Notes: generated by a model from the sequence alone, not told the origin. A DNA stretch of 64,000 nucleotides from Paraburkholderia flava (GCF_004359985.1 NZ_SMRO01000002.1:248001-312000); one strand, 5' to 3'. Shown: positions 1-10,766, counted from the stretch's first letter. A program made the numbers and translations.

Positions 1-2
1 TG

Positions 3-599
3 CTGGTCTACGCGGGCTCGTCGCAGCTCGCGGTGCTGCCGCTCTTCGCCGCGCATCTGCCGATCTGGACGATCCTGCTCACCGCCGCGATGGTGAATAC
101 GCGTTTCGTGATCTTCAGCGCGGGGCTCGCGCCGCATTTCGCCGGGTTGCCGCTGTGGCGCCGTCTGCTGATCGGCTATTTCAACGGCGACGTGATCTAT
201 CTGCTGTTCCAGAAGAAGGCGTTCGCGACGACCCACGTGCCCGGCAAGGAAGCGTATTTCTGGGGCATGGCGATCGCGAGCTGGCTGTCGTGGCAGATCT
301 CGTCGATCGTCGGCATCCTGCTCGCGAGCCTGTTTCCCGACAACTGGGGCCTCGCGCTCGCGGGTACGCTCGCGCTGATTCCGATCATGGTGTCGGCGAT
401 CGCGACGCGCTCGACGCTCGTCGCGGTCAGCATCGCGGGCGTGGTCGCGCTGCTCGCATTCGATCTACCGTACCGTCTCGCGTTGCCGCTCGCGGTGATC
501 ACCGCGATTGCCGCCGGCAGTGCCGCCGATCTGCTGATCGAGCGCGCGGACCTGCGCCGCATCCGTCAACAAACCGAACGCAGTGGAGATTCCCGATGA
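3..599 (+). CDS. AzlC family permease, 5'-truncated by window edge
   Basis: Large subunit of an AzlCD-type exporter for branched-chain amino acids in the inner membrane. The reading frame is open from base 3 and starts in the middle of the protein (LVYAGSSQLAVLPLF), so the true start lies upstream of the window. The visible 198 residues contain several hydrophobic helices and end with a short charged tail (ERADLRRIRQQ). The stop overlaps the start of the azlD gene (ATGA at 596-599), which fits translational coupling of the two subunits. Family assignment rests on the YAGSSQLA segment, the helical pattern and the small AzlD-like partner; the exported substrate is not shown by the sequence. Confidence 0.85.
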   Translation: MVYAGSSQLAVLPLFAAHLPIWTILLTAAMVNTRFVIFSAGLAPHFAGLPLWRRLLIGYFNGDVIYLLFQKKAFATTHVPGKEAYFWGMAIASWLSWQISSIVGILLASLFPDNWGLALAGTLALIPIMVSAIATRSTLVAVSIAGVVALLAFDLPYRLALPLAVITAIAAGSAADLLIERADLRRIRQQTERSGDSR

Positions 600-919
600 G
601 CGCCACGGAGATCTGGCTCGCCATTCTCGGCATGACCGTCGTCACGGCGGTCACGCGCGCGATGTTCCTGATCGGCGGCGAGCGCACGGTGCTGCCGGAA
701 CGCGTGCAGCGGATGCTGCGTTACGCACCGGCCGCGGCGCTCGCCGCGGTCGTTCTTCCCGACGTGCTGGCGACGCCCGAAGGTCTGTCGTTCGCGCCGT
801 CGAATCACGATTTCTACGCGACGCTTGCCGGCCTCGGCTGGTTTCTCTGGCGTCGCAACATGCTCGGCACGATCGTCGTCGGCATGCTCGTCTATACGGT
901 GCTGCGCTTCGTCCTGTAG
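596..919 (+). CDS. AzlD family small permease subunit
   Basis: A 107-residue hydrophobic protein, the usual size of AzlD, which pairs with AzlC in branched-chain amino acid export. It has about four membrane segments, with the family-typical run [18 protein letters not shown] near residues 40-58. The start is the ATG inside the azlC stop overlap at 596; the frame is open further upstream, but that part lies inside azlC. Transport specificity is inferred from the family only. Confidence 0.85.
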   Translation: MSATEIWLAILGMTVVTAVTRAMFLIGGERTVLPERVQRMLRYAPAAALAAVVLPDVLATPEGLSFAPSNHDFYATLAGLGWFLWRRNMLGTIVVGMLVYTVLRFVL

Positions 920-993
920 CGTCGCGCGCCGCCTCGGCTGCGGCAGTGCGACAGGCGCGCGGTTCGAATACGGGACATTCGCGCCGACACGGG

Positions 994-1021
994 TTAGAAC
1001 GCCATGGGTATCGGTTAAAAT
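994..1021 (+). promoter_or_regulatory. candidate sigma-70 promoter of pgk
   Basis: TTAGAA (994-999) and TAAAAT (1016-1021) are separated by 16 bases, about 200 bases before the pgk start. This is the best promoter-like pair in the 307-base gap 920-1226, which otherwise shows no gene or strong repeat. Pattern-based only. Confidence 0.3.
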
Positions 1022-1226
1022 AGCGGTTCTCCGGATTGCTGCGCGCGCCGTCGTCACGAGCGTCGGCCGCGGCGCCACCGGGAGAAGCGTTTCAAACGCC
1101 GGCGCCCGATGCCGGTCGCGCACGTTGCGCGCAGCCGGGTCGGCCGTTCCACGCGCGAAGCCAACCGGCCTGCCGTGCACCCGGTTCGCAACCGCCTTCC
1201 ACTCCTCAACCCGCATACGAACGCCC

Positions 1227-2438
1227 ATGAACCAGGTATCGAACGTCTCGCAGGTAGTACGTCTCACCGATCTGATCGCCGAAGGCAAACTGTCCGGCAA
1301 ACGCGTGTTTATCCGCGCCGATCTGAACGTACCGCAGGACGACCAGGGCAACATCACCGAAGACACCCGTATCCGTGCTTCGGTGCCGGCGATCAAGGAC
1401 GCGCTGGATGCCGGCGCCGCTGTGATGGTCACGTCGCATCTGGGCCGTCCCACCGAAGGCGAGTTCAAGCCGGAAGACTCGCTCGCGCCGGTCGCGAAGC
1501 GGCTCGCCGAGCTGCTGGGCCGCGACGTGCCGCTCATCGCGAACTGGGTCGAGAACGGTGTGAACGTCGCACCCGGCCAGATCGTGCTGCTCGAGAACTG
1601 CCGCGTGAACAAGGGCGAGAAGAAGAATTCCGACGAGCTCGCGCAGAAAATGGCGAAGCTCTGCGACATCTACGTGAACGACGCGTTCGGCACCGCGCAC
1701 CGCGCGGAAGCGACCACGCACGGCATCGCGAAATACGCGCCGATCGCGTGCGCGGGTCCGCTGCTCGCCGCCGAACTCGATGCGCTCGGCAAGGCGCTCG
1801 GCGCGCCGAAGCGTCCGCTGGTGGCGATCGTCGCCGGCTCGAAGGTGTCGACCAAGCTGACCATCCTGAAATCGCTCGCCGAGAAGGTCGACCAGCTGAT
1901 CGTCGGTGGCGGTATTGCGAACACGTTCATGCTGGCTGCTGGCCTGAAGATCGGCAAGTCGCTTGCGGAAGCCGATCTCGTCGCCGACGCGAAAGCGATC
2001 ATCGATCAGGCGAAGGCGCGCGGCGCATCGGTGCCGATCCCGACCGACGTCGTCACCGCGAAGGAATTCGCGCCCACGGCGAAGGCTGTGATCAAGGCAG
2101 TCGCCGACGTGGAGGACGACGACATGATCCTCGACATCGGTCCGGATACCGCGAAGGCCCTCGCCGCACAACTCGAGAAAGCCGGTACGATCGTGTGGAA
2201 CGGCCCGGTCGGCGTGTTCGAGTTCGACCAGTTCGGCAACGGCACGAAGACGCTCGCGGAAGCGATCGCGAAATCGCCGGCATTCTCGATCGCGGGCGGC
2301 GGCGATACGCTCGCGGCGATCGCGAAGTACGGCATCCACGACAAGGTCAGCTATATCTCCACCGGCGGCGGCGCGTTCCTCGAGTTCCTCGAGGGCAAGA
2401 AGCTGCCGGCAGTCGAAGTGCTCGAATCGCGGGCCTGA
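1227..2438 (+). CDS. pgk: phosphoglycerate kinase
   Basis: Catalyses ATP-dependent interconversion of 3-phosphoglycerate and 1,3-bisphosphoglycerate in cytosolic glycolysis/gluconeogenesis. The 403-residue product has the usual PGK length. The N-terminal signature RADLNVP is at residues 30-36, a GSKVSTKL segment lies in the middle, WNGPVGVFE is in the C-terminal nucleotide domain and GGGDT comes near the end. The ATG at 1227 gives the standard N-terminus; the frame is open far upstream but that part is not PGK-like. It is followed at once by an in-frame low-complexity stretch and then pyk, so pgk and pyk are probably co-transcribed. Confidence 0.97.
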   Translation: MNQVSNVSQVVRLTDLIAEGKLSGKRVFIRADLNVPQDDQGNITEDTRIRASVPAIKDALDAGAAVMVTSHLGRPTEGEFKPEDSLAPVAKRLAELLGRDVPLIANWVENGVNVAPGQIVLLENCRVNKGEKKNSDELAQKMAKLCDIYVNDAFGTAHRAEATTHGIAKYAPIACAGPLLAAELDALGKALGAPKRPLVAIVAGSKVSTKLTILKSLAEKVDQLIVGGGIANTFMLAAGLKIGKSLAEADLVADAKAIIDQAKARGASVPIPTDVVTAKEFAPTAKAVIKAVADVEDDDMILDIGPDTAKALAAQLEKAGTIVWNGPVGVFEFDQFGNGTKTLAEAIAKSPAFSIAGGGDTLAAIAKYGIHDKVSYISTGGGAFLEFLEGKKLPAVEVLESRA

Positions 2439-2439
2439 C

Positions 2440-2739
2440 ATGGCCTCGCGCACAACGGGCAAACCGGCGAAGTCCCGCGCAACGGCAGGCGGTAGTGCGT
2501 CACCCAAAGCGGTGCGCAAGACCGCACCGCCGGACGCCGCTCCACGCGTGGCGGCACCGACCGCATCCGCCGAGCAGGCGGCCGCCGCCAGCGCGGCTGC
2601 AGAAGCTATCCATCAGGTTTCATCCCACTCGACTGCGCCGGCCCCCTCCAGCGCAGTTCCGGCAGTACCCGTCGGCGCGCAGCCTCCGCATCCGACTCCC
2701 AACGCTCAATCCGGCGAACCCATTCCAACGAGGAGACTC
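2440..2739 (+). other. open Ala/Pro-rich stretch in frame with pyk
   Basis: An ATG one base after the pgk stop opens 100 codons that run without a stop into pyk. The encoded stretch is rich in Ala, Pro, Ser and Lys and resembles no pyruvate kinase domain. Its third-position base use looks looser than in pgk or pyk. Most likely it is an untranslated or poorly conserved spacer, with pyk starting at 2740 behind its own AGGAG. A translated leader or an N-terminal extension of PykA cannot be excluded. Confidence 0.4.
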
Positions 2740-4176
2740 ATGCATCGCGCCACCAAGATTGTCGCCACCATCGGCCCGGCTTCCAGTACGCCCGAGATCC
2801 TGCAGCAAATGATCGACGCCGGGCTTGACGTGGTGCGGCTCAACTTTTCGCACGGCACCGCCGACGACCACCGCCAGCGCGCCGAGTACGTGCGCGAGGC
2901 GGCACGCCAGGCGGGCCGTGAGGTCGGCATCATGGCCGACCTGCAAGGTCCGAAGATCCGCGTCGGCAAGTTCGAGAACGGCAAGGTCACGCTCGTGCCC
3001 GGCAACGCATTCATCCTCGACTCGGAATGCGAACTCGGCAACGACGAGCGCGTCGGTCTGGACTACAAGGACCTGCCGCGCGATCTGAAAGCGGGCGACG
3101 TGCTGCTGCTGAACGACGGCCTGATCGTGCTGGACGTCACGCGCGTGATCGGCACCGAGATCCACACGAAGGTGAAGATCGGCGGCGAACTGTCGAACAA
3201 CAAGGGCATCAACCGCCAGGGCGGCGGCCTGACCGCGCCCGCGCTGACCGCGAAGGACATGGAAGACATCCGCACGGCGATGTCGCTCGGCGCGGACTTC
3301 GTCGCGGTATCGTTCCCGAAGAACGCGACCGACATGGAAATGGCCCGCCAGCTCGCGAATATCGCGGGCGCGCCGTATGGCATCAAGCCGAAGATGATTG
3401 CGAAGATCGAGCGCGCGGAAGCGATTCCGGCGTTGCAGGGCATCCTCGACGCGTCGGACGGCATCATGGTCGCGCGTGGCGATCTCGCGGTGGAAGTGGG
3501 CAATGCCGCAGTGCCGGCGCTGCAAAAGCGCATGATCCGGATGGCACGCGAGTCGAACAAGTTCGTGATCACCGCGACGCAGATGATGGAGTCGATGATC
3601 CACGCACCGGTGCCGACCCGCGCCGAAGTCTCGGACGTCGCGAACGCGGTGCTCGACGGCACGGATGCAGTGATGCTGTCGGCGGAATCGGCGGCGGGCA
3701 AGTACCCGGTGCAGACCATCGAAACGATGGCCGCGATCTGCGTCGAAGCGGAGAAGTCGGAACACGTCGAACTCGACCGCGATTTCCTCGACCGCACGTT
3801 CACGCGCATCGACCAGTCGATCGCAATGGGCGCGCTGTTCACCGCGTACCACCTCGGCGCGAAGGCGATCGTCGCGCTGACCGAGTCGGGCTCGACCGCG
3901 CTGTGGATGTCGCGTCACTGGACCCACGTGCCGATCTTCGCGCTCACACCGCGTACCGGCAGCGAGCGTGCGATGCAGATCTACCGCAACGTGCGGCCGC
4001 TGCACCTCGACGCCAGCAGCGATCGCGACATCGCGTTGCAGCAGGCACTCGAAGTGGTCGTCGGCAAGGGTTACGCGGCGCGCGGCGATATGGTCGTGCT
4101 GACGGTCGGCGAGCCGATGGGTCAGGCAGGCGGAACGAACACGCTGAAGATCGTGCGGGTCGGCGAGCCTTATTGA
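2740..4176 (+). CDS. pyk: pyruvate kinase
   Basis: Converts phosphoenolpyruvate and ADP to pyruvate and ATP. The 478-residue product starts at [16 protein letters not shown], the canonical start of the family, preceded by AGGAG five bases before the ATG. The active-site signature [11 protein letters not shown] lies near residues 217-227, followed by the ARGDLAVE motif and the MMESMI segment; the C-terminal domain is complete. It lies between pgk and fba in a glycolytic cluster. An in-frame start 300 bases upstream exists but would add a tail foreign to the family. Confidence 0.96.
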   Translation: MHRATKIVATIGPASSTPEILQQMIDAGLDVVRLNFSHGTADDHRQRAEYVREAARQAGREVGIMADLQGPKIRVGKFENGKVTLVPGNAFILDSECELGNDERVGLDYKDLPRDLKAGDVLLLNDGLIVLDVTRVIGTEIHTKVKIGGELSNNKGINRQGGGLTAPALTAKDMEDIRTAMSLGADFVAVSFPKNATDMEMARQLANIAGAPYGIKPKMIAKIERAEAIPALQGILDASDGIMVARGDLAVEVGNAAVPALQKRMIRMARESNKFVITATQMMESMIHAPVPTRAEVSDVANAVLDGTDAVMLSAESAAGKYPVQTIETMAAICVEAEKSEHVELDRDFLDRTFTRIDQSIAMGALFTAYHLGAKAIVALTESGSTALWMSRHWTHVPIFALTPRTGSERAMQIYRNVRPLHLDASSDRDIALQQALEVVVGKGYAARGDMVVLTVGEPMGQAGGTNTLKIVRVGEPY

Positions 4177-4184
4177 GCAAGCCA

Positions 4185-4272
4185 GCGCGTGTCGGGCCAT
4201 TAAAAGCCCGACACGCGCCGCGTGCCCGCGAGAGGCGTGCGCGCCGGGTGTCCGTCGAGAGACGGGACACCC
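4185..4272 (+). other. two strong hairpins after pyk
   Basis: The first hairpin has a perfect 13-bp stem (GCGCGTGTCGGGC at 4185-4197 with 4206-4218) and an 8-base loop. The second pairs GGGTGTCCGTC (4246-4256) with 4261-4272 around a GAGA loop and one bulged G. Neither has a T-tract, so they look like mRNA-end stabilising or Rho-associated structures rather than intrinsic terminators. Confidence 0.4.
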
Positions 4273-4366
4273 CGCTGCGCATCGGCACGTGGTTTGCTTC
4301 GCGATAAAATCGCGCCATGAGATGCCGACGGCACCAGGATTCGTTTCAAATCATAGGAGTATCACT

Positions 4367-5431
4367 ATGCCTCTCGTTTCAATGCGTCAGTTGCTGGATC
4401 ATGCCGCCGAAAACGGCTACGGCCTGCCGGCCTTCAACGTGAACAATCTGGAGCAGGTGCAGGCGATCATGGCCGCGGCCGACCAGGTCGGTGCACCGGT
4501 GATCATGCAGGCGTCGGCGGGTGCACGCAAATATGCGGGCGAGCCATTCCTGCGTCATCTGATCGAAGCGGCCGTCGAGTCGTATCCGCACATTCCGGTC
4601 GTGATGCACCAGGATCACGGGCAGTCCCCGGCGGTGTGCATGGCGGCGATCCGCAGCGGCTTCACCAGCGTGATGATGGACGGTTCGCTGACCGCTGACG
4701 GCAAGACGGTCGCATCGTACGAGTACAACGTCGACGTGTCGCGCAAGGTGGTCGAGATGGCGCATTCGATCGGCGTCACGGTCGAGGCCGAACTCGGCGT
4801 GCTCGGCTCGCTGGAAACGATGAAGGGCGACAAGGAAGACGGCCACGGCGCCGAAGGCACGATGACGCGCGAGCAGCTGCTCACCGACGTCGAGCAGGCC
4901 GCCGATTTCGTCAAGCTCACGCACTGCGATGCACTCGCAATCGCGATCGGCACGTCGCACGGCGCGTACAAGTTCTCGAAGAAGCCCACCGGCGACATCC
5001 TGTCGATCTCGCGCATCAAGGAAATCCACGCGCGCATTCCGAACACGCACCTGGTGATGCACGGTTCGTCGTCGGTGCCGCAGGAACTGCTCGCGGAAAT
5101 CCGCGAGTTCGGCGGCGACATGAAGGAAACGTATGGCGTGCCGGTCGAGGAAATCCAGGAAGGCATCAAGTATGGCGTGCGCAAGATCAACATCGATACC
5201 GACCTGCGTCTCGCGATCACCGGTGCGATCCGCCGTTACTTCATCGAGAACCCGGCGAAGTTCGATCCGCGCGATTTCCTGAAGCCCGCGCGCGAAGCGG
5301 CGAAGAAGGTGTGTATCGACCGCTACGTCGCGTTCGGCTGCGAAGGTCAGGCAGGCAAGATCAAGCCGCTCGCGCTCGACAAGATGGCCGAGAAGTACAA
5401 GAGCGGCGAGCTCGCGCAGGTCGTCCGCTAA
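4367..5431 (+). CDS. fba: class II fructose-bisphosphate aldolase
   Basis: Zinc-dependent cleavage and condensation of fructose-1,6-bisphosphate; the subtype also acts on sedoheptulose-1,7-bisphosphate in organisms with a Calvin cycle (family knowledge). The 354-residue protein starts [19 protein letters not shown], as in CbbA-type enzymes. Metal-ligand region [10 protein letters not shown] is near residue 80, GSSSVPQ near 230 and NIDTDLRLA near 274. TAGGAG lies ten bases before the ATG. It follows pyk with a 190-base gap that holds two hairpins, so it may have its own promoter. Confidence 0.96.
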   Translation: MPLVSMRQLLDHAAENGYGLPAFNVNNLEQVQAIMAAADQVGAPVIMQASAGARKYAGEPFLRHLIEAAVESYPHIPVVMHQDHGQSPAVCMAAIRSGFTSVMMDGSLTADGKTVASYEYNVDVSRKVVEMAHSIGVTVEAELGVLGSLETMKGDKEDGHGAEGTMTREQLLTDVEQAADFVKLTHCDALAIAIGTSHGAYKFSKKPTGDILSISRIKEIHARIPNTHLVMHGSSSVPQELLAEIREFGGDMKETYGVPVEEIQEGIKYGVRKINIDTDLRLAITGAIRRYFIENPAKFDPRDFLKPAREAAKKVCIDRYVAFGCEGQAGKIKPLALDKMAEKYKSGELAQVVR

Positions 5432-5487
5432 AATACCGGTTTTGCCGACTTGCCGGTCTCGTGCCGGCGAGTCGGTTGCCTCAGTCT

Positions 5488-5528
5488 CGCCGTTCCCGCA
5501 TGATCCGGGGAACGGCGTTTAGCTTTTT
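5488..5528 (+). terminator. rho-independent terminator of fba
   Basis: A ten-bp stem (CGCCGTTCCC at 5488-5497 with GGGAACGGCG at 5508-5517) is followed by TTTAGCTTTTT. A second hairpin (5445-5456 with 5464-5475) lies just upstream. This separates the glycolytic genes from the purine genes. Confidence 0.7.
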
Positions 5529-5600
5529 GATTACATTCGGTTTTTACGGTTCCGAGCCGTTTTGTCCCGCCCCGGGCCCCACTTTAGGCGAATCACGACG

Positions 5601-6491
5601 ATGTCCACCCTCTACGAATCCACGCTCCGCTCGCTGCCGCTGCTCGGCCGCGGCAAGGTCCGCGACAACTACGCGGTCGGCAACGACAAACTGCTGATCG
5701 TCACGACGGACCGACTGTCCGCATTCGACGTCGTGATGGGCGAGCCGATTCCGGCCAAGGGTCGCGTGCTGAACCAGATGGCCGACTTCTGGTTCGAGCG
5801 TCTGAAGGACATCGTGCCGAACCACACCACCGGCATCGCGCCGGAATCGGTTGTCGCACCCGACGAGGTCGATCAGGTGAAGGGTCGCGCCGTTGTCGTG
5901 AAGCGGCTCGAGCCGATTCTCGTCGAAGCGGTGGTGCGCGGTTATCTCGCGGGCAGCGGCTGGAAGGACTATCAGGCCACCGGTTCGGTGTGCGGCGTGC
6001 AACTGCCGACGGGTCTGCAGAACGCGCAGAAGCTGCCGGAGCCGATCTTCACGCCGGCCGCGAAGGCCGAGCTGGGTCATCACGACGAGAACATCACGTA
6101 CGACGAGATGGAGCGCCGCATCGGCACCGAACTGTCGGCGACGATCCGCAGCATCTCGATCAAGCTGTACGAAGCCGCCGCCGAATACGCGGCGACGCGC
6201 GGCATCATCATCGCGGACACGAAGTTCGAATTCGGTCTCGACAACCGCGGCGAACTGTTCCTGATGGACGAAGCGCTGACCGCCGATTCGTCGCGCTTCT
6301 GGCCCGCCGACGAATATCAGGTCGGCACGAACCCGCCGTCGTTCGACAAGCAGTTCGTGCGCGACTGGCTCGAAAGCCAGCCGTGGCCGAAAACACCGCC
6401 GGCACCGAAGCTGCCCGACGACGTGATCGCGAAGACGAGCGAGAAGTATCAGGAAGCGCTCGAGCGGCTCACCGGCCAGAAGCTGGCTTAA
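5601..6491 (+). CDS. purC: phosphoribosylaminoimidazole-succinocarboxamide synthase
   Basis: SAICAR synthetase joins CAIR and aspartate using ATP in de novo purine synthesis. The 296-residue product shows the N-terminal GRGKVRDNY motif near residues 17-25, the [16 protein letters not shown] segment near 112-127, and DTKFEFGLD near 208. Length and order match the monofunctional bacterial enzyme of the longer class. It is 33 bases ahead of purE, and purK follows, so three consecutive pathway genes lie together. Confidence 0.96.
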   Translation: MSTLYESTLRSLPLLGRGKVRDNYAVGNDKLLIVTTDRLSAFDVVMGEPIPAKGRVLNQMADFWFERLKDIVPNHTTGIAPESVVAPDEVDQVKGRAVVVKRLEPILVEAVVRGYLAGSGWKDYQATGSVCGVQLPTGLQNAQKLPEPIFTPAAKAELGHHDENITYDEMERRIGTELSATIRSISIKLYEAAAEYAATRGIIIADTKFEFGLDNRGELFLMDEALTADSSRFWPADEYQVGTNPPSFDKQFVRDWLESQPWPKTPPAPKLPDDVIAKTSEKYQEALERLTGQKLA

Positions 6492-6524
6492 CGGCCGCGC
6501 ATAGCGAACAGGGAACCAGGCACG

Positions 6525-7043
6525 ATGAGCGAAGTTCAGACCGTCCACACGCATGCCGCGCCGATCGTCGGTGTGCTGATGGGCTCCAGTTCCGACTGGG
6601 AGACGATGAAGCACGCGGTTGCGATTCTGCAGGAGTTCGGCGTGCCGTACGAAGCGCGGGTCGTCTCGGCGCACCGGATGCCCGATGAGATGTTCGCGTA
6701 CGCCGAAAGCGCGCGCGAGCGCGGCCTGCGCGCGATCATCGCGGGCGCGGGCGGCGCGGCGCATCTGCCCGGCATGCTCGCCGCGAAGACGACGGTGCCG
6801 GTGCTCGGCGTGCCGGTCGCGGGCAAGTATCTGAAGGGCGTCGATTCGCTGCATTCGATCGTGCAGATGCCGAAGGGCGTACCCGTCGCGACGTTCGCGA
6901 TCGGCGAAGCGGGCGCGGCGAATGCGGCGCTGTTCGCGGTGTCGCTGCTGTCCGGCACGTCGACCGATTACGCGGACAAGCTTGCTGCGTTCCGCGTGCG
7001 GCAGAACCAGGTGGCGCATGCGATGGTGCTGCCTGCTCTATAA
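6525..7043 (+). CDS. purE: N5-carboxyaminoimidazole ribonucleotide mutase
   Basis: Converts N5-CAIR to CAIR, the step after PurK. The 172-residue class I PurE carries GSSSDWETM near residue 20, SAHRMPD near 49 and the [11 protein letters not shown] loop near 75. It sits between purC and purK in the same orientation, so substrate probably flows PurK to PurE to PurC within one operon. Confidence 0.96.
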   Translation: MSEVQTVHTHAAPIVGVLMGSSSDWETMKHAVAILQEFGVPYEARVVSAHRMPDEMFAYAESARERGLRAIIAGAGGAAHLPGMLAAKTTVPVLGVPVAGKYLKGVDSLHSIVQMPKGVPVATFAIGEAGAANAALFAVSLLSGTSTDYADKLAAFRVRQNQVAHAMVLPAL

Positions 7044-7138
7044 CTGCTTTTAGCATTGGCGGGCTGTCGTTACGATGGCCGCCCCCGTGACCCCGGTTGT
7101 GCGCTTCACGTTGCGCGCAGCCGCGACCGACCACTGAG

Positions 7139-8347
7139 ATGAATCCAGACAACACCCCGGTTTCCCCGATTCTGCCCGGCGCATGGCTTGGCATGGTCGG
7201 CGGCGGCCAGCTCGGCCGCATGTTCTGCTTCGCCGCCCAGGCGATGGGCTACCGCGTCGCGGTGCTCGATCCGGACGAGACCAGTCCCGCCGGTTCCGTC
7301 GCCGACCGCCATCTGCGCGCAGCCTACGACGACGAAGCCGCGCTGACCGACCTCGCGCGACTGTGCGCGGCCGTATCGACGGAATTCGAGAACGTGCCGG
7401 CCGCGAGCCTCGACTTTCTCGCGCGCACGACGTTCGTGAGTCCTGCGGGGCGCTGCGTCGCGATCGCGCAGGATCGTATCGAGGAGAAGCGTTTTATCGC
7501 ATCGTCGGGTGTGCCGGTGGCGCCGCATGTCGTGATCGAGTCGTCGGATGCGCTTGCTGCACTCGACGACGCGACGCTCGACGCTGTATTGCCCGGCATC
7601 CTCAAGACCGCGCGGCTCGGCTACGACGGCAAGGGCCAGGTGCGCGTGACGAATGCAGCCGACGCGCGCGCTGCGCATGCGTCGCTCGGTGGTGTACCGT
7701 GCGTGCTCGAAAAGCGTTTGCAGTTGAAGTTCGAAGTGTCCGCGTTGATCGCGCGTGGCGCGACCGGTACGACGGCTGTCTATCCGCTCGCGCAGAACAC
7801 ACATCGCGACGGCGTGCTCGCGCATACGATCGTGCCCGCGCCGGACGCAGATGCGATGCTCGTCGAGCAGGCGCAACAGGCAGCGCTGCAGATTGCCGCG
7901 AAGCTCGGCTATGTCGGCGTGCTGTGCGTCGAGTTTTTCATTCTCGACGACGGTTCGCTGGTCGCGAACGAGATGGCGCCGCGTCCGCACAACTCCGGCC
8001 ACTACACGGTCGACGCATGCGCGACGAGCCAGTTCGAACAGCAGGTACGCGCGATGACCGGCATGCCGCTCGGCGACCCGCGCCAGCATTCGCCGGCGGT
8101 GATGCTGAACATCCTCGGCGACGTGTGGTTTCCCGATGCGGCTGGCGATGCGAAGGGCAGTGCGCCCGTCACGCCGCCGTGGCACGAAGTCGCGGCGATG
8201 CCCGCCGCGCGGCTGCATCTGTACGGCAAGGAAGAAGCGCGTCCTGGCCGCAAGATGGGTCACGTGAACTTCACTGCGGCGACGCTCGATGAAGCGCGTA
8301 CCGCAGCACGCGATTGCGCGCGGCTGCTGCATATCGCAGTCGGCTGA
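7139..8347 (+). CDS. purK: N5-carboxyaminoimidazole ribonucleotide synthase
   Basis: ATP-grasp enzyme that carboxylates AIR with bicarbonate and ATP. The 402-residue product has the nucleotide-fold start [10 protein letters not shown] near residues 18-27, [10 protein letters not shown] next, the ATP-grasp GYDGKGQ motif in the middle, and the [13 protein letters not shown] signature near 280. The start at 7139 was chosen over an upstream in-frame ATG (7097) because the protein then begins just before the family core. The gene follows purE by 95 bases. Confidence 0.95.
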   Translation: MNPDNTPVSPILPGAWLGMVGGGQLGRMFCFAAQAMGYRVAVLDPDETSPAGSVADRHLRAAYDDEAALTDLARLCAAVSTEFENVPAASLDFLARTTFVSPAGRCVAIAQDRIEEKRFIASSGVPVAPHVVIESSDALAALDDATLDAVLPGILKTARLGYDGKGQVRVTNAADARAAHASLGGVPCVLEKRLQLKFEVSALIARGATGTTAVYPLAQNTHRDGVLAHTIVPAPDADAMLVEQAQQAALQIAAKLGYVGVLCVEFFILDDGSLVANEMAPRPHNSGHYTVDACATSQFEQQVRAMTGMPLGDPRQHSPAVMLNILGDVWFPDAAGDAKGSAPVTPPWHEVAAMPAARLHLYGKEEARPGRKMGHVNFTAATLDEARTAARDCARLLHIAVG

Positions 8348-8373
8348 CGCGCGGTTTTTTGACTCGCTCCTTC

Positions 8374-9420
8374 ATGCCGATCGATCCGAAACACGCAGCC
8401 GACGCTTCTTCCTCTTCCGTTAGTACGGCGGACATCGAGCACGCAGCCGCGCTGCTCGATGCGGGCGAACTCGTCGCGTTTCCGACCGAGACCGTGTATG
8501 GCCTGGGCGGTGACGCTGAGAGTCCGCAGGCGGTCGCGCGGATCTATGAGGCGAAGGGTCGGCCGGCGAATCATCCGGTGATCGTGCATCTCGCGCCGCA
8601 TGGCGATCCGGGTTACTGGGTCGATCATCTGCCGCCCGATGCGCTCAAGCTGATCGACGCGTTCTGGCCAGGTCCGCTCACGCTGATTTTGAAGCGTGCC
8701 GCGCATATTCCAGCGGCGGTCAGCGGCGGACAGGATTCGGTTGGACTGCGTTGTCCGTCGCATCCGGTCGCGCAGGCGTTGCTGTCGGCATTCGTCGCGC
8801 GTCGCGGCGGTCGCGGCGGTGTCGCGGCGCCGTCGGCGAACCGCTTCGGTCACGTGAGCCCGACTACTGCTCAACACGTGCGCGACGAATTTGGCGGTGC
8901 GATTCATGTGCTCGACGGCGGCGCGTCCGACGTCGGGATCGAATCGACGATCGTCGATCTGTCGCGTGGATTTCCTGCATTGCTGCGGCCCGGTCACGTG
9001 ACACCGCAGGACATTGCGAACGTGCTCGGCGAAGCGCCGCGTTTGCCTGATGGCTCGGATGCAACGGCGCCGCGCGCGTCGGGGACGCTGAAGGCGCACT
9101 ATGCGCCGCAGACGCCGCTTGCTCTGCTGCCGTTCGGTGCGCTCGAGCCTTTGCTCGCCGCGCGTGCTGCGGGCGAGCGTGTCGCACTCGTTGCGCGTGC
9201 GTCGCGAGCGGGCGCGTGGGCGAGTGCGGACGGCGTGCATTTTGTCGCTGCGCCGGAAGATCCGCATGCGTATGCGCGCGAACTGTATGGGCTGCTGCGC
9301 GCGCTCGATCGTGCGAACGTCGCGCGGATTTTGATCGAGAAGCTGCCTGATACGATCGAATGGATCGCGGTGAACGATCGGCTTGGAAGAGCGGCTGCGG
9401 CGTTCGAGGCGTTGTCCTGA
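8374..9420 (+). CDS. L-threonylcarbamoyladenylate synthase (Sua5 type)
   Basis: Makes threonylcarbamoyl-AMP from threonine, bicarbonate and ATP for the t6A37 modification of ANN-decoding tRNAs. The YrdC domain fills the N-terminal two thirds, with the FPTETVYGLGGDA motif near residues 36-48, KGRPANHPVIVHL next and ESTIVDLS near 190. A C-terminal Sua5 domain follows, so at 348 residues it is the long Sua5 form, not the short TsaC form. It lies 26 bases after purK and may be read through from the pur genes. Confidence 0.93.
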   Translation: MPIDPKHAADASSSSVSTADIEHAAALLDAGELVAFPTETVYGLGGDAESPQAVARIYEAKGRPANHPVIVHLAPHGDPGYWVDHLPPDALKLIDAFWPGPLTLILKRAAHIPAAVSGGQDSVGLRCPSHPVAQALLSAFVARRGGRGGVAAPSANRFGHVSPTTAQHVRDEFGGAIHVLDGGASDVGIESTIVDLSRGFPALLRPGHVTPQDIANVLGEAPRLPDGSDATAPRASGTLKAHYAPQTPLALLPFGALEPLLAARAAGERVALVARASRAGAWASADGVHFVAAPEDPHAYARELYGLLRALDRANVARILIEKLPDTIEWIAVNDRLGRAAAAFEALS

Positions 9421-9507
9421 AGCGATTCGATTGCGAGGTGTGACGGCGTTCTGGACGTCGAGCGCCCATCTCCGACGACCGCATTTCCACATACGCGTCC
9501 CGCAAAC

Positions 9508-9539
9508 AAAAAACCCGGCCATCGCTGACCGGGTTTTTT
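9508..9539. terminator. bidirectional intrinsic terminator
   Basis: AAAAAACCCGG (9508-9518) and CCGGGTTTTTT (9529-9539) form a hairpin with A- and T-tracts on both sides. It sits between the convergent sua5 gene and the minus-strand esterase gene and can serve both. Confidence 0.88.
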
Positions 9540-9602
9540 ACTTTGAGCCGCACGGCGCGCAACAGCAACACACGCGCACGCCGCACACGCCTCACATCAA
9601 CA

Positions 9603-10766
9603 TCACTTGCCAAGACCCGAAGCCGCAATCTGCTTCTCAACCTGCTGTGCAAACAGCGCATGCAGATGCGTCGTCGGGTGAACGGTGTCCGCGAACATAT
9701 ACGTCTGATCCGCATTCGCGACCGTGTACGTGTCCGGCGAGCAGAACAGCGACGATGCAAACGACGACGGATTCGGCAAGCCGAACTTCTGCGCCGCCGC
9801 GGCCATCGCGGTCAGGTTGCACGCGGTGCCCGTGTTCGACACCGTGAAGCCGTTCGCCTGGTAGTTCGCCAGGATGCCGTCCTGCCACGTGTCAGCCTGC
9901 ACGTAGACCACCTTGCTCGCGAGACCCGTCGCGTTCAGCGTGCCGATCAGCGTCTGGTTGAACGCCGACACGAGGCCCGCAAACAGCTGCTGTCCGGATG
10001 CACCACCCGACAGACCTTGCGGCGTCTGCGCGATATCAGGCACGTTCGATACGACCACGTGCGTCGCACCGTTCTGAAGCGCCGGTGCAATCACGTTCTG
10101 CACGAGCTGCGTCGCCGCGAGGCCGATTGCCTGCACCGCCGCGTTGACTGCCTGGGTTTGCGCGGTGGCCGGATCGGCGCCGGCCGCGACGGCTGCTGCG
10201 ATCGTCGCCTGCACGACTGCGGCCTGGAAGAAGATGTCGTTCGCGCCGCCGTTGATCAGCACCAGCTGGTTCGCGTTGAAGCTCGTGTGGGCCGACAGAT
10301 AGTTCTGCATCTGCGTGACGATCGGCACCGTGGTGGCCTGCGCGTAGTCGGGCAGCGGTGCTGCTGCGTGGCCGATGCCGTTCGGGTCCGTCACGCGCGA
10401 GCCGCCCTGTCCGTAGCCAAGGCCCGTCGATGCCTGCAGCGGCTGACCGAAGCCGCCGAGATAGGCCGGCGTCAGCGTACCGCCGTAGTATTCGGCGACT
10501 TTCTGCGCCCAGATTTCGCCCGGGTTCGTCGTGAAGCGGCCGCCGCCGAAATTGGCGAGTACGACCGGTGAATACGTGCCGACGTCGGACAGGCTGTCGC
10601 CGAACGACACGACCTGCAATTTGACGCCGCCCGCGGGTGTCGCGCTGCTGTTCGAATTGTTGTCGTCGCCGCCGCCGCACGCGGCGAGCAGTGCAAACGC
10701 GGCAGCCGCCATGGCGATTTGTGCGGTGCGCGTAAGACCCCGGTTGTGTGATTTCTTCTGTTTCAT
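9603..10766 (-). CDS. SGNH/GDSL-family lipoprotein esterase
   Basis: A 387-residue secreted lipolytic enzyme of the GDSL family. Residues 1-32 form a lipoprotein signal ending FALLAACGGG, so the mature protein is probably lipid-anchored. Block I is FGDSLSDVGTY (catalytic Ser), a GGANDIFFQ block III follows, and DTVHPTTHLH near the C-terminus provides the Asp/His pair. The start at 10766 (MKQKKSHN) is the only one that begins directly with the signal peptide; the frame is open for another 106 codons upstream but without signal-like character. The natural ester is unknown. Confidence 0.88.
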   Translation of the reverse strand: MKQKKSHNRGLTRTAQIAMAAAAFALLAACGGGDDNNSNSSATPAGGVKLQVVSFGDSLSDVGTYSPVVLANFGGGRFTTNPGEIWAQKVAEYYGGTLTPAYLGGFGQPLQASTGLGYGQGGSRVTDPNGIGHAAAPLPDYAQATTVPIVTQMQNYLSAHTSFNANQLVLINGGANDIFFQAAVVQATIAAAVAAGADPATAQTQAVNAAVQAIGLAATQLVQNVIAPALQNGATHVVVSNVPDIAQTPQGLSGGASGQQLFAGLVSAFNQTLIGTLNATGLASKVVYVQADTWQDGILANYQANGFTVSNTGTACNLTAMAAAAQKFGLPNPSSFASSLFCSPDTYTVANADQTYMFADTVHPTTHLHALFAQQVEKQIAASGLGK

